Source: Salvia splendens (lineage: Eukaryota; Streptophyta; Magnoliopsida; Lamiales; Lamiaceae). From it: DNA of 64,000 nucleotides. The stretch lies in assembly GCF_004379255.2 (NCBI RefSeq), contig NC_056042.1, positions 16,229,901-16,293,900 on the forward strand. Direction: 5' to 3'. The notes under the pieces are model-generated. The model searched no databases, had not been told where the DNA came from, and saw only the letters and a program-made list of their open reading frames with translations. Of this stretch, positions 26,854-40,740 are shown piece after piece; within the stretch, counting starts at the first letter, position 1, and the number at the start of each line of letters is the position of its first letter. A program made the translations under genes and the position numbers.

Positions 26854-28287
26854 ATATCACTGTGAGCATAGTCCATTGGTGATCCAGAATTGTGCTTAGC
26901 TGACTTGAAGGGCTGCTTCTTGCTCTTTTCCCAAGATGCATTCCTCACAGCTGCTAAGTCTTTCATCTACATTAAGCTTGATAACCCCTTTCTTGCCCAG
27001 CTCCTTCAGACCAGATTCAACAAGATGGCCTAATCTGAGATGCCAAGATTTCAGACTCAACTTCTCAGCCAAGTTAAGCTCCTGACCACAACCTTGGCTT
27101 CAAGATAGTACAGGCTGTTAGTCCTCTTTGCTCTCATCACAACTTTACCATTCTTGATAACCCTCATGTAAACCTTCGGAGGAAGAGAAACTCATTCCCT
27201 TTCTTTCTAACATACCAAGAGAGATCAGATTTCTTTTAATGGAAGGGATGTACCTCACTTCAGAGAGAGTTCTCACTGATCCATCATGCATGATGAATCT
27301 GATATTTCCCATCCCCTCCACCTTGCAGATGTGGTCGTTCCCAAGCAGTACAGATCCACTGGATTCCTCCATATCAGTAAGCCAAGCCTTCTTGGAAGTC
27401 ATATGAAAGCTACATCCGGAATCCATCACCCAAGAAGTCATGATGTCCTAGCCAGTGATGTTGAGGGCCTCTGCTCTTCCACCTCTTCAGTGATATCAGC
27501 GGTGTTTGCACCCTTCTCAGCCTCAGCAGCTTGCTTTCTCTTCCAGCCATAGCAGTCTTTCTTGATGTACCCCGATTTTTTGCACCAGTGACAACTTCGA
27601 GTTTCCTTTGCACCAGCCTCTTTAGACTGACTTTGCTTGGACTTGCTTCCATTTCCTTTCTTCTCGAATTGTTTCTTGAGAATGAACTTTTGGTGTTCAG
27701 GCTTTCTGCAGCTTGATCCAGTGGCTTGAATGCTGATTTCTGGAACTCCTTGAGTTTGAGGGCAGAATATACTTCCTCTGCCAAGAAGAATAACATCTTT
27801 AAATTGCTCATAGCACTTTGGCGAAGAATTCAGTAGCATAAGCGCCTTATCTTCATCCTTGATCTGCTCATCTATGTTTTCAAGATCATCTACACATTTA
27901 CCAAATTCTTCAAGTTGCTCCAAGATATATCTTGAAGGTGAACAATCTTTGTTTCAGATGAAGTCTGTTCGCGAGAGACTTGGTCATGTAGAGTGACTCA
28001 AGCTTCTTCCACACCGCAGCTGCAGTCTCCTCCTTTGAGACTTCCCTCAACACTCGATCATTGAGGCTGAGGATCAGCGTGCTGAACGCCTTATTCTGGA
28101 GATCTTGCGCCTTCACATCCTCCTTCTCATCCGCTTTATCAAGCGGCAGCTCCTTCCCATCCTTCAAGATCTCCCACAGACCTTGCTGCATCATTATGGC
28201 CTTCACCTTGAGACGCCATAATCCAAAATCATTCTTGCCGATGAATTTTTCAATCTCGACCTTTGCAGAAGCCATTGCGCCGATCAA
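26854..28287 (-). pseudogene. Copia-type gag-pol, truncated and frameshifted
   Basis: Reads right to left from the Met at 28287 (or 28275, MASAKVEIEKF). The first block is a Copia gag N-terminus (FGLWRLKVKAIMMQQGLWEI, AAAVWKKLESLYMTKSLANR). A frameshift near 27915 leads to the next block (27438-27923) with a zinc knuckle CHWCKKSGYIKKDC, in which Tyr replaces the usual His ligand. Then comes the aspartic protease (27145-27441; SWVMDSGCSFHMTS) and, in another frame, the pre-integrase segment (GKSKKQPFKSAKHNSGSP, about 26880-26950). It ends abruptly at the Athila LTR (26853); integrase core, RT and RNase H are missing. Confidence 0.85.
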
Positions 28288-28440
28288 TCACCCAATCCTC
28301 GTTTCCACAGACTGCGCCAATTTGTTAGAAGATTGATCGACAAATCGAGTACAAACGAGCTAAAAGAAATGAACAAGGCATATTAAAAGTAATATATATA
28401 TTTTAAATATAATAAAATAATAATATTAATGTTAAAAAAA
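28288..28440 (-). repeat. Copia primer-site region and part of its 5' LTR
   Basis: In element orientation the sequence ends ...CTTCTAACA (28324 down), a plausible LTR end, then AATTGGCGCAGTCTGTGG as a possible primer site. No tRNA match was confirmed. AT-rich sequence beyond 28380 may be LTR or flank. No second LTR is seen, consistent with truncation. Confidence 0.4.
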
Positions 28441-28917
28441 AATGGTTTTCATACCCGTATGTCCCGACCGCCATCCGACCCGAACCCACCGAAATTATCG
28501 CACTGATATGGTCACCCGAGAGTGCGAGGACACAGATCCATATACAGACTTGACCCCAAACCCGAATATTTTCGTGCGGATTCGTGTCGGATTATCGGGT
28601 TGTCGTGTCGAAAATTGCCAAGCCCTATGGTTATTCAACGGATAGTTTGTTACCTTTCCATCTCGTTATGCTTGCTATGCCAATCTAACAAATGAATCTA
28701 ACAAATCGATAAAGATGATTATCAATTATAGGTGTAATTACACTTTTTGAAACACTGATTGTGAAAATGTTTTAAAAGACTATAAATAAAACAAAAGTTG
28801 AAGGACAATGTAGTCCAAAATTGAAATTTCCCCTCTTAATCAAATAGTTGTAGCCATAAAAATTGTGTAAATAATGGATGTCCAGGGTGATATTAGTTAG
28901 TATATTGATTAATGGGT
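28441..28917. other. Non-coding; GC-rich retroelement-like segment
   Basis: 28450-28640 is rich in GACCCGAACCC/GTGTCGGGT-type words common in plant retroelement termini, but no element could be bounded. The remainder is AT-rich with no feature seen. Confidence 0.3.
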
Positions 28918-29293
28918 TAAATAGCCATTTAAATGGTTTAAGATTGGTTAAATTCTGGTATCTCCATAAACTTTGAAATTAGAATATTAAATCACCTAGT
29001 TTCAATTTTTTCAGTTGTCCACTTCATGCACAAAATGTCCCTTTTAACTATATTCAAAACGACGTGTTTAATTGATATAAGAATTTTTTTTCTTTTATAT
29101 TCTTTTATTTTCCATTTATCTCTTATTTTATTGAAATATTGTCTTTTTTAACGTCACAAAAAGACGTTGATTTGTGTATAGACGGGAAAATTGAGAAAAA
29201 AAATAAATCATCGAGATTTTGATATTCCAATTTCAAAGTTCATAAGACAGACCAGAATTTGACCAAACTTCATGATTTAAATAGCTATTATTC
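28918..29293. mobile_element. TIR element, about 375 bp, superfamily unclear
   Basis: The left end AAATAGCCATTTAAATGG...GTTAAATTCTGGT...AAACTTTGAAATTAG pairs with the right end CAATTTCAAAGTTCATAAG...CCAGAATTTGACCAAAC...TTTAAATAGCTATT. The inverted termini extend over about 65 bp with mismatches. Non-coding. Confidence 0.6.
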
Positions 29294-29484
29294 ATTATAG
29301 AAATAAGATTCTTAACATTAAAAACGAGTATATGATTAAGTTATTTGTTTTTAAACCGATTAACTTGTTGGGCTACTCCAAAATCCAAATGTGTTTGTGT
29401 TAAGGCTGAAAATTTTAACCGATAAAATTTCAAAATCGAATTAGCCCGCACGATTGGCATTCCTTATTATATTCCATATATAGT

Positions 29485-29716
29485 ACTTCCTTCTTCTTAG
29501 CCATGTTGAGTCATATTCCTTTTCGTGATGTCCCAATTAAGTCGAGTTGATTCCTTTTTTGCCAAAAAAAACATCTAATCATTTTTACTGTGGTTTTTCT
29601 CCTACTTTATTTTCTCTTATATTTTATTTTATCTACATTTAACTAACTCATTATCACAATTACTTAATCTTCGTGTTCAAAAGAAATGCCTCAAATTAGT
29701 CAAGACGGATGGAGTA
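29485..29716. mobile_element. Degraded MITE
   Basis: Left TACTTCCTTCTTCTTAGCCATGTTGAGTC and right CAAATTAGTCAAGACGGATGGAGTA are weak inverted partners in the style of Stowaway-like elements. Borders are approximate. Confidence 0.35.
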
Positions 29717-30235
29717 TATTTTATTATAATCTACATTAATATCTATTATAATTTCCATTGAGAAGATCAAGCAAAGCAAGAGATTAAAAGTTTAAATAAA
29801 GAAGTGAGACGTCGAGTTACTATTTTTTTATTTATGCATTCTTAGAATGAATTTTTTAGTCTCCTAATCTATAAGGAGCTTATATTGATGAATTATAAGT
29901 GTTAAAAGTAATGTTTTTTTGTTACTTTACTTTTATATCCTAACTTTTTTCAAACTTTACTTGCAATTATTTGTTTTCAATGCTTCTAATGGGCTATAAC
30001 TTCGCATTAATCGTTATATGTATGCATATACTTGAGAGGTGTTCGACGTTACAAGATTAATTATTTTTTACCATATTAGGCAACCTAACTAATTATTCGA
30101 GAAGGTTTGATGAGGTTTGGTGAGTGTATTGGCAAATAGGATAGCGGATTTCTATGTTCTACAGATAATCTATGATTAGGAGGTGAAAGATCGTACGTGC
30201 ATAGGAGGTCCTACAAATCTTGAATTAGATACACA
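29717..30235. other. AT-rich DNA downstream of the TAR locus
   Basis: No coding region, RNA gene or element border seen. It would include the 3' untranslated part of the minus-strand TAR gene. Confidence 0.4.
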
Positions 30236-32060
<1,825 letters not shown>

Positions 32061-32295
32061 TTTTCCTTTCTTTTATTTTAAAGTAAATTCTAAGTTGGTT
32101 GATTTAGTTTGCTGAGTCTCTCTCTTAGACACAATTTTCAGGGCTGCTTGATTCCCTATTTATAGGGGTTCGTTGCATTTCAAATATTTTAATTTAACGA
32201 ATACTAAGTAACCAATAATTCTTTTTTTCCTTTCTAGCGATCTTTAATACTTTTTTACCTTAATTCATTTTTGCTACATGAGATTTAATGAAATA

Positions 32296-32551
32296 CTCCC
32301 TCCGTCCCACATAATTTGGGACACTTTGACCGGGCACGGGTTTTAAGAAATATAATGAAAAGTGAGTTGAAAAAGTTAGTTGAATGTGGGTCCTACTTTT
32401 ATATATTAGTTTTATAATTAAATGTGAGTAAGAATGAGTTAGTGGAATGTGGGGTGCACTACCAAAAATGGTAAAAGTGAAATGAGTCAAATTATGTGGG
32501 ACGACCCAAAATGGAAAATTGGGTCAAATTATGTGGGACGGAGGGAGGGAG
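32296..32551. mobile_element. Stowaway-type MITE with TA duplication
   Basis: Begins CTCCCTCCGTCCCACATAAT and ends with the inverted match ATTATGTGGGACGGAGGGAG. TA flanks both sides (32294-32295, 32552-32553). It lies just upstream of the TAR gene start. It closely resembles the MITE ending at 50789. Confidence 0.85.
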
Positions 32552-32553
32552 TA

Positions 32554-33169
32554 TGTCACTCTAATTTGTTGCTACATGACATGGGAATTTAACGAAATAT
32601 GCCACTCTAATTTGAAGGCATGGCTCATTTTTCTAGGAAAAAGAAAACAATGATGGATACTCGTGGCTGTTGATGAAAAGATAACAACAAAGGTCATGTT
32701 ATTTTTTGTTAATGTGACATATCTTATTATCGTAGTGCCTCACTCCTTTCATACATTATTAATATTATCTTTGTGTTTAAGATGTAATCTAGTTTACATG
32801 CTTGATTCCCTATATAGATGGGTTGCATTCAGATTCCATTATAATAAGTTGTATTTGTTGTTTTCTTCAAATATTTTATTTTGACTGGAGACTTACAAAA
32901 TCTATCCAAAGAAGCATTTTTTCAGCATTATTTAAGTTTGATGCTTTTTAGTCATTTTTGTTGTATTGGAATTTAATGCAATATGCCACTGTAATTCGAA
33001 AGCCTTGCTATTTTTTTGCTAGGGAAAAGAAAATGATTATGGAATTATAGATGTGGATGAAGAGATAAGAACAATTTAAAAGGTCTGTGTATAAATGAGA
33101 TTTATTTTTTGCTCATATATTATTCTTTGTGTATGTAACTACAATATTATTGTACGTTTAAGATGTACT
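32554..33169. other. AT-rich DNA upstream of the TAR locus
   Basis: Non-coding as far as I can tell. Two short related segments containing ATTTAACGAAATATGCCACT (about 32585) and ATTTAATGCAATATGCCACT (about 32970) suggest an internal duplication. Confidence 0.4.
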
Positions 33170-34231
33170 TCCTCCGTCCCAGAGTATTAGACTCACTTCT
33201 TTTGGGCATAGGAATTTAGGAGGTGGTGTTTAGTGGTGTAAATGAAGTTGGTAATAAAGTAGATTAGGTGATATGTTGTATTTTATTTTTAAATTTAAAA
33301 TAAATGGAATAATTAATTTTTTGTATGCATGCATTTAACTTACTGATATTTCAAAGCATATTTCTAATTAACTTTACTCATATTAAAAGTATCCATATTT
33401 AATGAATGCTAAATACGACGTCAAGTTCAAATTGAGCATATTTCAAACAATATGTATTGCAAACATTAAAATAATCAATGACTAGGAAAAGATCAAAACT
33501 AAATTGAAATTTTGATTCACTTTGATTCACATTTAGCGCCTGATGAAATTTTCAAGTTAAAAAAAGTGGCGCCACTTCTACCACATATGCTACCTGTTCA
33601 ATTTTTTCAAATTTTCAGTGAAATCACTACAAGTGGTGCCATAGACTAACATAAATACTCCAGTGTGCCATAAATATTCTTACACCTACTTTACATTCAC
33701 ACAACACAAAAGATCCAGAATGCAGCGATCTGCCACAAGTATATGTACAAAGCTTCAGCAACAAATTGTGCAGTTCATCAATGAGAGATGCATAAACGGC
33801 AAGCCACCGCGAGACACGGTGAAGGAAGCTCGGGAGAAGTTTAACGTATCAGCTTCTACCTGCACAAGATATTGGTAGGGGGTTAACCCACCCATCATCG
33901 CTTGGATTAGGCTCACATATTTCGTCGTTGGAAGCCATGGATGCGTGAGTTTGAGAGAAAATGTTAGATCTAGGTTTTTTTTGGAAGAGGCGTGGAGAGA
34001 GAATGAGGGATTGAGTCTGGAAGAGAGAGAAGACATAAAAATGAAATGATGTTGGTGGGTGGGTACCGATTTCCATTCAATTAACATTGGATTAATTAAC
34101 AATATTTTAATCCTAATTGTAATAAGGGTGTTACTTAAATTCTTTAATTTTTTACCATAAATAGAAAGTGGTCAAGTATGTTGGGACACCCCAAAATGGT
34201 ATACGAGTCTAATACCCTGGGACGGATACAT
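33170..34231. mobile_element. Mariner-like element, internally deleted, with transposase N-terminus remnant
   Basis: The termini are an inverted pair: CTCCGTCCCAGAGTATTAGACTC at the left and the reverse complement of GAGTCTAATACCCTGGGACGG at the right. These are Stowaway/mariner-type ends, about 1.06 kb apart. Inside, 33720-33878 (+) encodes KLQQQIVQFINERCINGKP, then TVKEAREKFNVSASTCTRYW, resembling the N-terminal helix-turn-helix of plant mariner-like transposases. A stop follows and no DDD catalytic domain is present. A minus-strand frame (33849-34076) containing MASNDEICEPNPSDDGW abuts it and may be a rearranged piece. Confidence 0.65.
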
Positions 34232-34270
34232 GCTTGATATTAAGATTTATATTATGATATAGTGATATAT

Positions 34271-34527
34271 TCCTTCCGTCCGCCATTAACTGTCTCATTT
34301 TTTCTTTTTCGTACCCCGCCAATAAATATTCCATTTCACGTTTATCACTTTTAACAAATGGTCACACATTCCACTAACTCATTCTACGACATTTTATTAT
34401 AAAATCAATATAAAAGAGTAGGATCCACATTCCATTAACTTTTTCTACCACTTTCTTTTACAAAGTTAAACAACCTCTTAAAACCTGAACTGTTCAAAAT
34501 TGGGACATCTATTGGCGGAATATTATG
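34271..34527. mobile_element. MITE
   Basis: Left ATTCCTTCCGTCCGCCATTAA and right TTGGGACATCTATTGGCGGAATAT are inverted partners about 255 bp apart, with an AT-rich, non-coding interior. Confidence 0.5.
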
Positions 34528-34617
34528 TTAGTAGAAATGTGAGAGTTTAAGCATATAGACTACAGGATTTCTTACTTTCTTACTGCAGTTAATGTGTACG
34601 AATATATGCATGTTCAC

Positions 34618-34950
34618 TGAATAACCAAATTCTCGCAAAGAATTAGCAAAATTTCGTACAAAATAAGCAAACTTTAGTTTTGGCGGTGTTATGTTAATTT
34701 CGGCTAATTAACCCTATTAATTCCCGGTTAGTTTTGGTTGGGTTTTAATTTCCATAGACTTGTGCTAAGTTGAGGTAAATGGGTTCGTCGTGGGTTTTCT
34801 GTGAATTTCAGTGAAAATTGAAGAAGATGGATGGATGTTCTTCAATTTAGTTGGCTTGTATGTGCGATTATGAGCGATTGTTTTTTTTTTTTACGAAAGT
34901 TTGCTTATTTTGTACGAAATTTGCGAGAATTTGGTTATTCGGCGAGAAAC
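34618..34950. repeat. Inverted-repeat element, about 330 bp
   Basis: GAATAACCAAATTCTCGCAA and the ATTTCGTACAAAATAAGCAA segment (34618-34678) are mirrored by TTTGCTTATTTTGTACGAAA and the TTGCGAGAATTTGGTTATTC segment (about 34899-34950). Arms are about 55 bp and nearly perfect; the interior is non-coding. It may be a MITE; no target duplication was settled. Confidence 0.6.
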
Positions 34951-36574
34951 TTTGGTTAATTTGTTCGAGAATATTTATAAGTTTGTAAAAATTTCAAAAA
35001 TATATTGCGGAAGAAATATAGTAGATATAAAAATAGGAAGATATATAAAATTAAATGGAGTGATTATAGGATACCAAAAAAATCGAAACTAGATGTTTTA
35101 AGTTGCGATCGAATCCATCCAATCTGTATATCTATTGGCCAAAATTGGAAGGATGATATTTTTTAGAAAATGGTTATTATATGAGAAAACAAACATCCAC
35201 CTTATATGCATTCCTATTCCTATCCAGTATTTGTATTTGTATTTGTATTTGTATTTTGTATAAAGTAGTCGATGGTTCACAGTAAATAGACAAACCTTTC
35301 TCATATTCTATGTCTATCAATGCAATGCAATGCATTCCCGAAAATTAATACAAATATTGATAAACTATAAAATATCAATTATTTAAAATTACATAGCATA
35401 AGAAGTTGAGTATGGAAATTTTTATTGTACATATTTCTATGTAATCCTCACGGGGAGAAGCAATTGTAATTGGAAATCTATATAGGATATCTGAAATGCA
35501 AATATCAACTATATCTAGTATTGTAGTATTGTATAACTGCACGTACCACATTTGCATTATACCTTATTAGCTGTATAACTGCATGCTGAATTTCACAATA
35601 TAAACATACACTAACTCTACCGTTTGATTAAGTGGTCATTCAACGCACGTTGTTGTAACTGCAAGCACCGCAATTGCAAAATATAGACACAGTTACTCTA
35701 CCATTTGATAAGTAAATAATTATCAATACAATTTTTCAATTATTTTGATGGGTACACATCTAAAATATGTAAATACCTATACCAATTTTAAAAAATGTAA
35801 AGGGCGATTTTTAATTTAATATCTATATATGTACATTGTATTTTTATATAAATTGAGAATTAAAAAAAAAACTATATATGTAATGTTAGATTTAAGAGTA
35901 AAGGTGGAGCAGCTGCTATGAGATTACTTATTTTTTAGGGACATGTGATTATATTTTTTCAAGTTCATGGACCTAAAATGTGCGAACCTCATTTTTAAAG
36001 GATCAGTTTTAAAGTTTTTTTTTCTCATATATATATTAGTAATTTTTTCCCATGGTAGTCTAAGAAGTTTACTCTTATTATTATGATAAATGGTCTCTTT
36101 CTTTTATATGAGAATTGTTAGTGTTAGATAGTCTATGTATTTTGTATGAGTGCAGCCTTCCCCATATTTTATGTCAACTAACGCAATGCACTCTTGGAAA
36201 CTCTTAGGCCCTTTTTGGTACGATAGAATAGAATAAGGAAGGAACGAATGAACATGAGAATGAAATCATTTCATTCTATTCTCTTGCTTGGTAGTGATTA
36301 GAAATACAAATAATATAGGAACAGAGTGGAATGGAATGGAATGGAATGAAATGTAAATAATCAATATGTTTATTCCACCAAAATAATTGATTAATTCAAA
36401 AGCATTTTTACCAAATATTTTGGATCATATTATTATGGTGTGTATGTGTGTGCATAATGTGTGTTAGCTGGTGCTGGCCTGTGAATGTGTGTATGCATGT
36501 TGGTGTGTGTGAACGCACGCGCTTTGGTGGTGTGTGTATGTTTAGTGTTTAGATTTTTTCTTTTCCAATTATTA
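34951..36574. other. Non-coding DNA with TAR-array spacer remnants
   Basis: 35180-35335 and 36120-36210 resemble the spacer that follows TAR copies elsewhere in the window (words such as CTTATATGCATTCCTATC, CAACGCAATGCA). A (GTATTT)n microsatellite lies at about 35229-35258. 36205-36350 looks like a degraded DNA-transposon end (CCCTTTTTGGTACGATAG). No gene is supported. Confidence 0.4.
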
Positions 36575-36651
36575 GTATGGTGTGGGCATGTTTATTGATA
36601 TGTTATCTACATATTTTACGTCAAACTGACAAATAATTATACTCCATCCGG

Positions 36652-37880
36652 GGTGATCCCACCATGTACGAGGCCTACTATAATTCAATTGGCGAAAAAC
36701 ATTCCGAAGCCCTTAGTTACTTCACCAACCCCAAGAGCTTCTGGTGGTTTGTGTTGCCTAAACTCGAGCAAGAAATCAAAAATCTCCACAACTTGGTAGA
36801 AAACACCATCGTGGAAGATCGCCACAACGTGGTGGAGAATGGCTCGAGCCAACTCATCTAAACTGCCCTTTATGCCCTGGCGGAACCCCTAAGCCCCATC
36901 AGCGTTGTGTCCGCCGCTCCCTTCTACTCTGTCAGTCTTCAAAACCTCATTCATTGCCATCGATTGTTTAATACTGCTATTAATTTGGATCTAATTAAGT
37001 GTTTTTTTATTACAGTGCAGATAGTAGACTACTCTAGATTAGGGTTGTCCATGTGGGCAGGTGATGCTCATGCTTAAGACCATGATGATCAACCATACAT
37101 CGAGATGGTCACTTCTCCCAACAATATTGATGGAGAACTAAGGGGCCCTATGGTGAATAAGGCTAATGGCATGCTCGTTCATGACCTTACTTACTAGTGG
37201 CCTTAGTACACGGCCATCACGGAGCCTGCTGATCACCATGCTCTTCACCGTCTCCAAATGCACTAGACACGCCCGGCCGAGGATCGGGTAGAGGATTTAA
37301 AAATATTTTGGGTTTCATGATAATAAATGACCCTGCTAATGTGTTTAATGTGGTTAATTTCATCTTGTTTTTTGGTGTATGTAAAGATGTGCAATAGTGA
37401 AGGACCCAAACATGGCGAAGCGGTGGTAAAGTTTATGGAGATAAGCACCACTGGGGTGTCTAAGGAAGCTCGACTCAGATCCATCAATATCTTGGAGATA
37501 TCTCCACTAACAACTGCCTTAGTAATTTCTTCGAGTTCGGGCAGTCAGTCATGGCTTAGCAACGGAAGATGCTAAGAGAAGCTCTTCAAGGAAATGACGT
37601 CTTGATGATTCCAGACTTCTCTCCTCAACATCGCAACTTCAAACACGACTGTAACGAATTCCATCTAGGTATAGAACATCTATGGTTGTTTGGCTTTTCA
37701 ATACTGTATGATATTATCCACTTTGAAGGACCAAGATAACATCAACCTCGAAGAGGTGATGAAGGGAAAGTGTGTTCGAGTGTGAGGAAGCGGGACTTTT
37801 GGATGCCCTAGCAACTATGCTAGGCTTAGTATGCTGGGCAAGGATAATGACTTTGATCATTTCTAAAGAGGCTTCCCTCT
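36652..37880 (+). pseudogene. TAR-like pseudogene, copy 1 of the array (exons 2-5)
   Basis: Exon 2 starts at about 36653 (GGTGATCCCACCATGTACGAGG) and encodes YEAYYNSIGEK, an internal deletion, then SFWWFVLPKLEQEIKNLHNL. It has a stop where CAA became TAA in GSSQLI*TALYAL. The exon ends ...VVSAAPFYS. Exon 3 sequence is at about 37018-37262 with the AATATTGATGGAGAACTAAG region and a TAG within the YYWPQY equivalent. Exon 4 begins near 37388 and exon 5 near 37725. Exon 1 is absent. Orientation is opposite to the full-length locus at 30236-32060. Confidence 0.85.
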
Positions 37881-38580
37881 ATTTTTAAACGTCTAGCTCA
37901 TTGAAAGTTTTGATCATCGCCTGCATATGATCTTTAGTCTTGCACCCCCCCCCCTGTTTCGACCATGTGGTACAATGATTTTCTATATTAACTCATCGTT
38001 GTTTTTGTAATGCCAAATTTCAGAGGTTATTCTAATTTGCACAATATGGACATCATGCATTATACTACCTCACATATTCTATATATGCATGTCAACACAA
38101 TGCATTCCTTAAATTCTTGAAACCTTATTTAGTTGTAACTGCACTGCATAAATAAATTACATTGCAACATTAGACATATATGAATAATTTTGAAAAATTA
38201 AGGACATTACGGACATTATACCTTTTTTAGCCGTAACTAAATGCACTGTATTAGCACAATACATTAACTATCTAGATGTAATTGGATGCACCGCATTTGC
38301 ACAAGCACCTTCTTTTGTTGTAACTACATGCACCGCATTTGCACAATACAGCGATACACCGACGCTACCATTTGATTAAGCAAAAAAATATCTAAATAAG
38401 GTACATATATATTTTACCCATGCACATCACATATATTGTGCTAGTATTAGTGTATATTCAATGAACATGCAACAGTAAATGTACATGAACACATAAAATG
38501 TAGTAAAGAAAGTAAGAAACCCTATAGTCTATCTAGACCCTCACATTTCCACTAATATAATTTGTAGACACTATATCATA

Positions 38581-38834
38581 CTCCCTCCGTTCATGAAACT
38601 TTGTCACATTTTTCAATTTCCTTCCGTCCCATAAAATTTGTCACATTTAACTTTTTACCATTTTTTGTAATGGATCTCTCATTCCACTAACTTCTTCCCA
38701 GTCACATTTTATTATAAAACTAATACTTTAAAAGTAGGACCAACATCCTACCAATTTTTTCAACCCACCTTCCATTATATTTTTTAAAACCCGTGCCCGA
38801 TCAAACTATGACAAAATTTGAGGGATGGAGGGAG
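38581..38834. mobile_element. Stowaway-type MITE with TA duplication and a paralogous empty site
   Basis: Left CTCCCTCCGTTCATGAAACT and right GAGGGATGGAGGGAG are inverted partners. TA flanks both ends (38579-38580, 38835-38836). The second array unit has the uninterrupted site TATATCATAATACAATTC at 41381-41398, which contains a single TA. Confidence 0.9.
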
Positions 38835-39477
38835 TAATACAATTCTTAATATCAAGCATGTAAACTAGATTATGCAAATCTTAAACATAGATATAATAAT
38901 GTATTAATGGAGTGGGCCACATAGCAAGCAAATCAAGAGATGAACCACATTTACAAAACATAACATGACCTTTTGATGTAATCTCTTCATCCACAGCCAC
39001 ATCCACATCCATCCATAATCTTTTTTTATTCAAAAAGAGCTATGGTTTCCAAATTCCCCTAAAATCATTAAAGTAACGTGAAAAGCATTTAATGTTGCTT
39101 TAAATTGAATCTTTGGGCAGATTTATAAGTCCTCAATTGAAGCAAAATATTTGAAGAAACGACATTATATGTGATCAAATCTTTGAAATTTGTTTCTTAA
39201 TGCATTGCAATATTATTTCGCCCAACTAAATATTTAACCTCGAAGGCTTATTTCCTTTGCAAGTATAAATATTTATTCATGTCATGATAGCTATCTTGAT
39301 TCATGTGTTTGCATTGAGTATTACCTTTGCTTGTATGGAATAAACCAATTTTCAATTGAAAACAATATGTAATTTGTGGAATTCTTATCTAGTCTTCACT
39401 TACATAGTGTGGGCATGTTCATTGAGATTTTATCTATATATTTTACGTCAAACTGACTAACAATTATACTCCCTCCG

Positions 39478-40740
39478 GGGTAATCCCACCATGTACGAGG
39501 CCTACTAGAAATCAATTGGCAAAAAACATTTCAAAATCACAATATCACCATGCGAAGCCCTTAGTAATTCCACCAAGCCCAAGAGCTTCTGTTGGTTTAT
39601 GCTGCCTAAACTCGAGCAAGAAATCAGAAATCTCCACAATTTGGTAGGAAACGCCATCATGGAAGGTCGCCACATCGTGGTGGAGAATGGCTCGTGCAAG
39701 TTCATGTAAGCCGCCCTTTATGCCATGGCTGACCGCCTCGACCCCCTAAGCCCCATAAGTGTTGTGTCCGCCGCTCCCTCCTAATCCGCCAGTCTTCAAG
39801 ACCTCATTCATTGCCATTGATTGTTTAATACTGCTATTAATTTGGATCTAATTAAGTCTTTGTTGATTACAGTGAAGATAATACACTACGTCAGATCAGG
39901 GTTGTCCATGTGGAAGGTGATGCTCATGCTTACGACCATGATGATCAACCATACATCGAGATGGTCACTTCCCCCAACAACATTAATGGAGAACTAATGG
40001 GCCCTATTGTGAATAAGGCCAATGGCATGCTTGTTCATGACCTTGCTTACTAGTGGCCTTAGTACATGGCCATCACGGAGCCTGCTGATCACCATGCTCT
40101 TCACCATCTACAAATGCACTGGACACGCGTGGTCGAGGATTGGGTAGAGGATTTAAAAATATTTTGGTTTTCATGACAATAAATGACCCTGTTAATGTGT
40201 TTTAATGTGGTTAATTTCATCTTGTTTTTGGTGTATGTAAAGATGTGCAATTGTGAAGGACCCAAACGTGGCGAAGGGTGATAAAGTTTATGGAGATAAG
40301 CACCATTGGGGTGTCTAAGGATGCTCGACTCAGATCCATCAACATCTTGGAGATGATCTCTACTAACAACTACCTTAGTAATTTCTTCGAGTTCGGGCAG
40401 TCTATAATGGCTTAGCAACAGAAGAAGCTAAGAAAAGCTCTTCAAGGAAATGACGTCTTGACGATTCCAGACTTCTCTTCTCAACATTGCAACTTCAAAC
40501 ACTAGGTAAAGAACATCTAGTGGTTGTTTGACTTGTCAATACTGTATGATATTATCCACTTTGAAGGACCAAGAGAACATCAACCTCGAAGAGGTGATGA
40601 AGGGGAAGAGTATTCGAGTGTGAGGAAGCGGGACTTTCGGGTGCCCTAGCCACTATGCTTAGCTTAGTATGCTGGGCAGGGATGATGACTTTGATCATTT
40701 CTGAAGAGGCTTCCCTCTATTTTTAAACGTCTAGCTCATT
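39478..40740 (+). pseudogene. TAR-like pseudogene, copy 2 of the array (exons 2-5)
   Basis: Closely matches copy 1 base by base, including the spacer, but keeps the stretch CATTTCAAAATCACAATATC that copy 1 lost. A TAG follows the EAY codons (GAGGCCTACTAGAAATC). Further stops include the one in CCCTCCTAATCC, where other copies encode PFYS. Exon 3 starts near 39872, exon 4 near 40245 and exon 5 near 40570. Exon 1 is absent. Confidence 0.85.
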
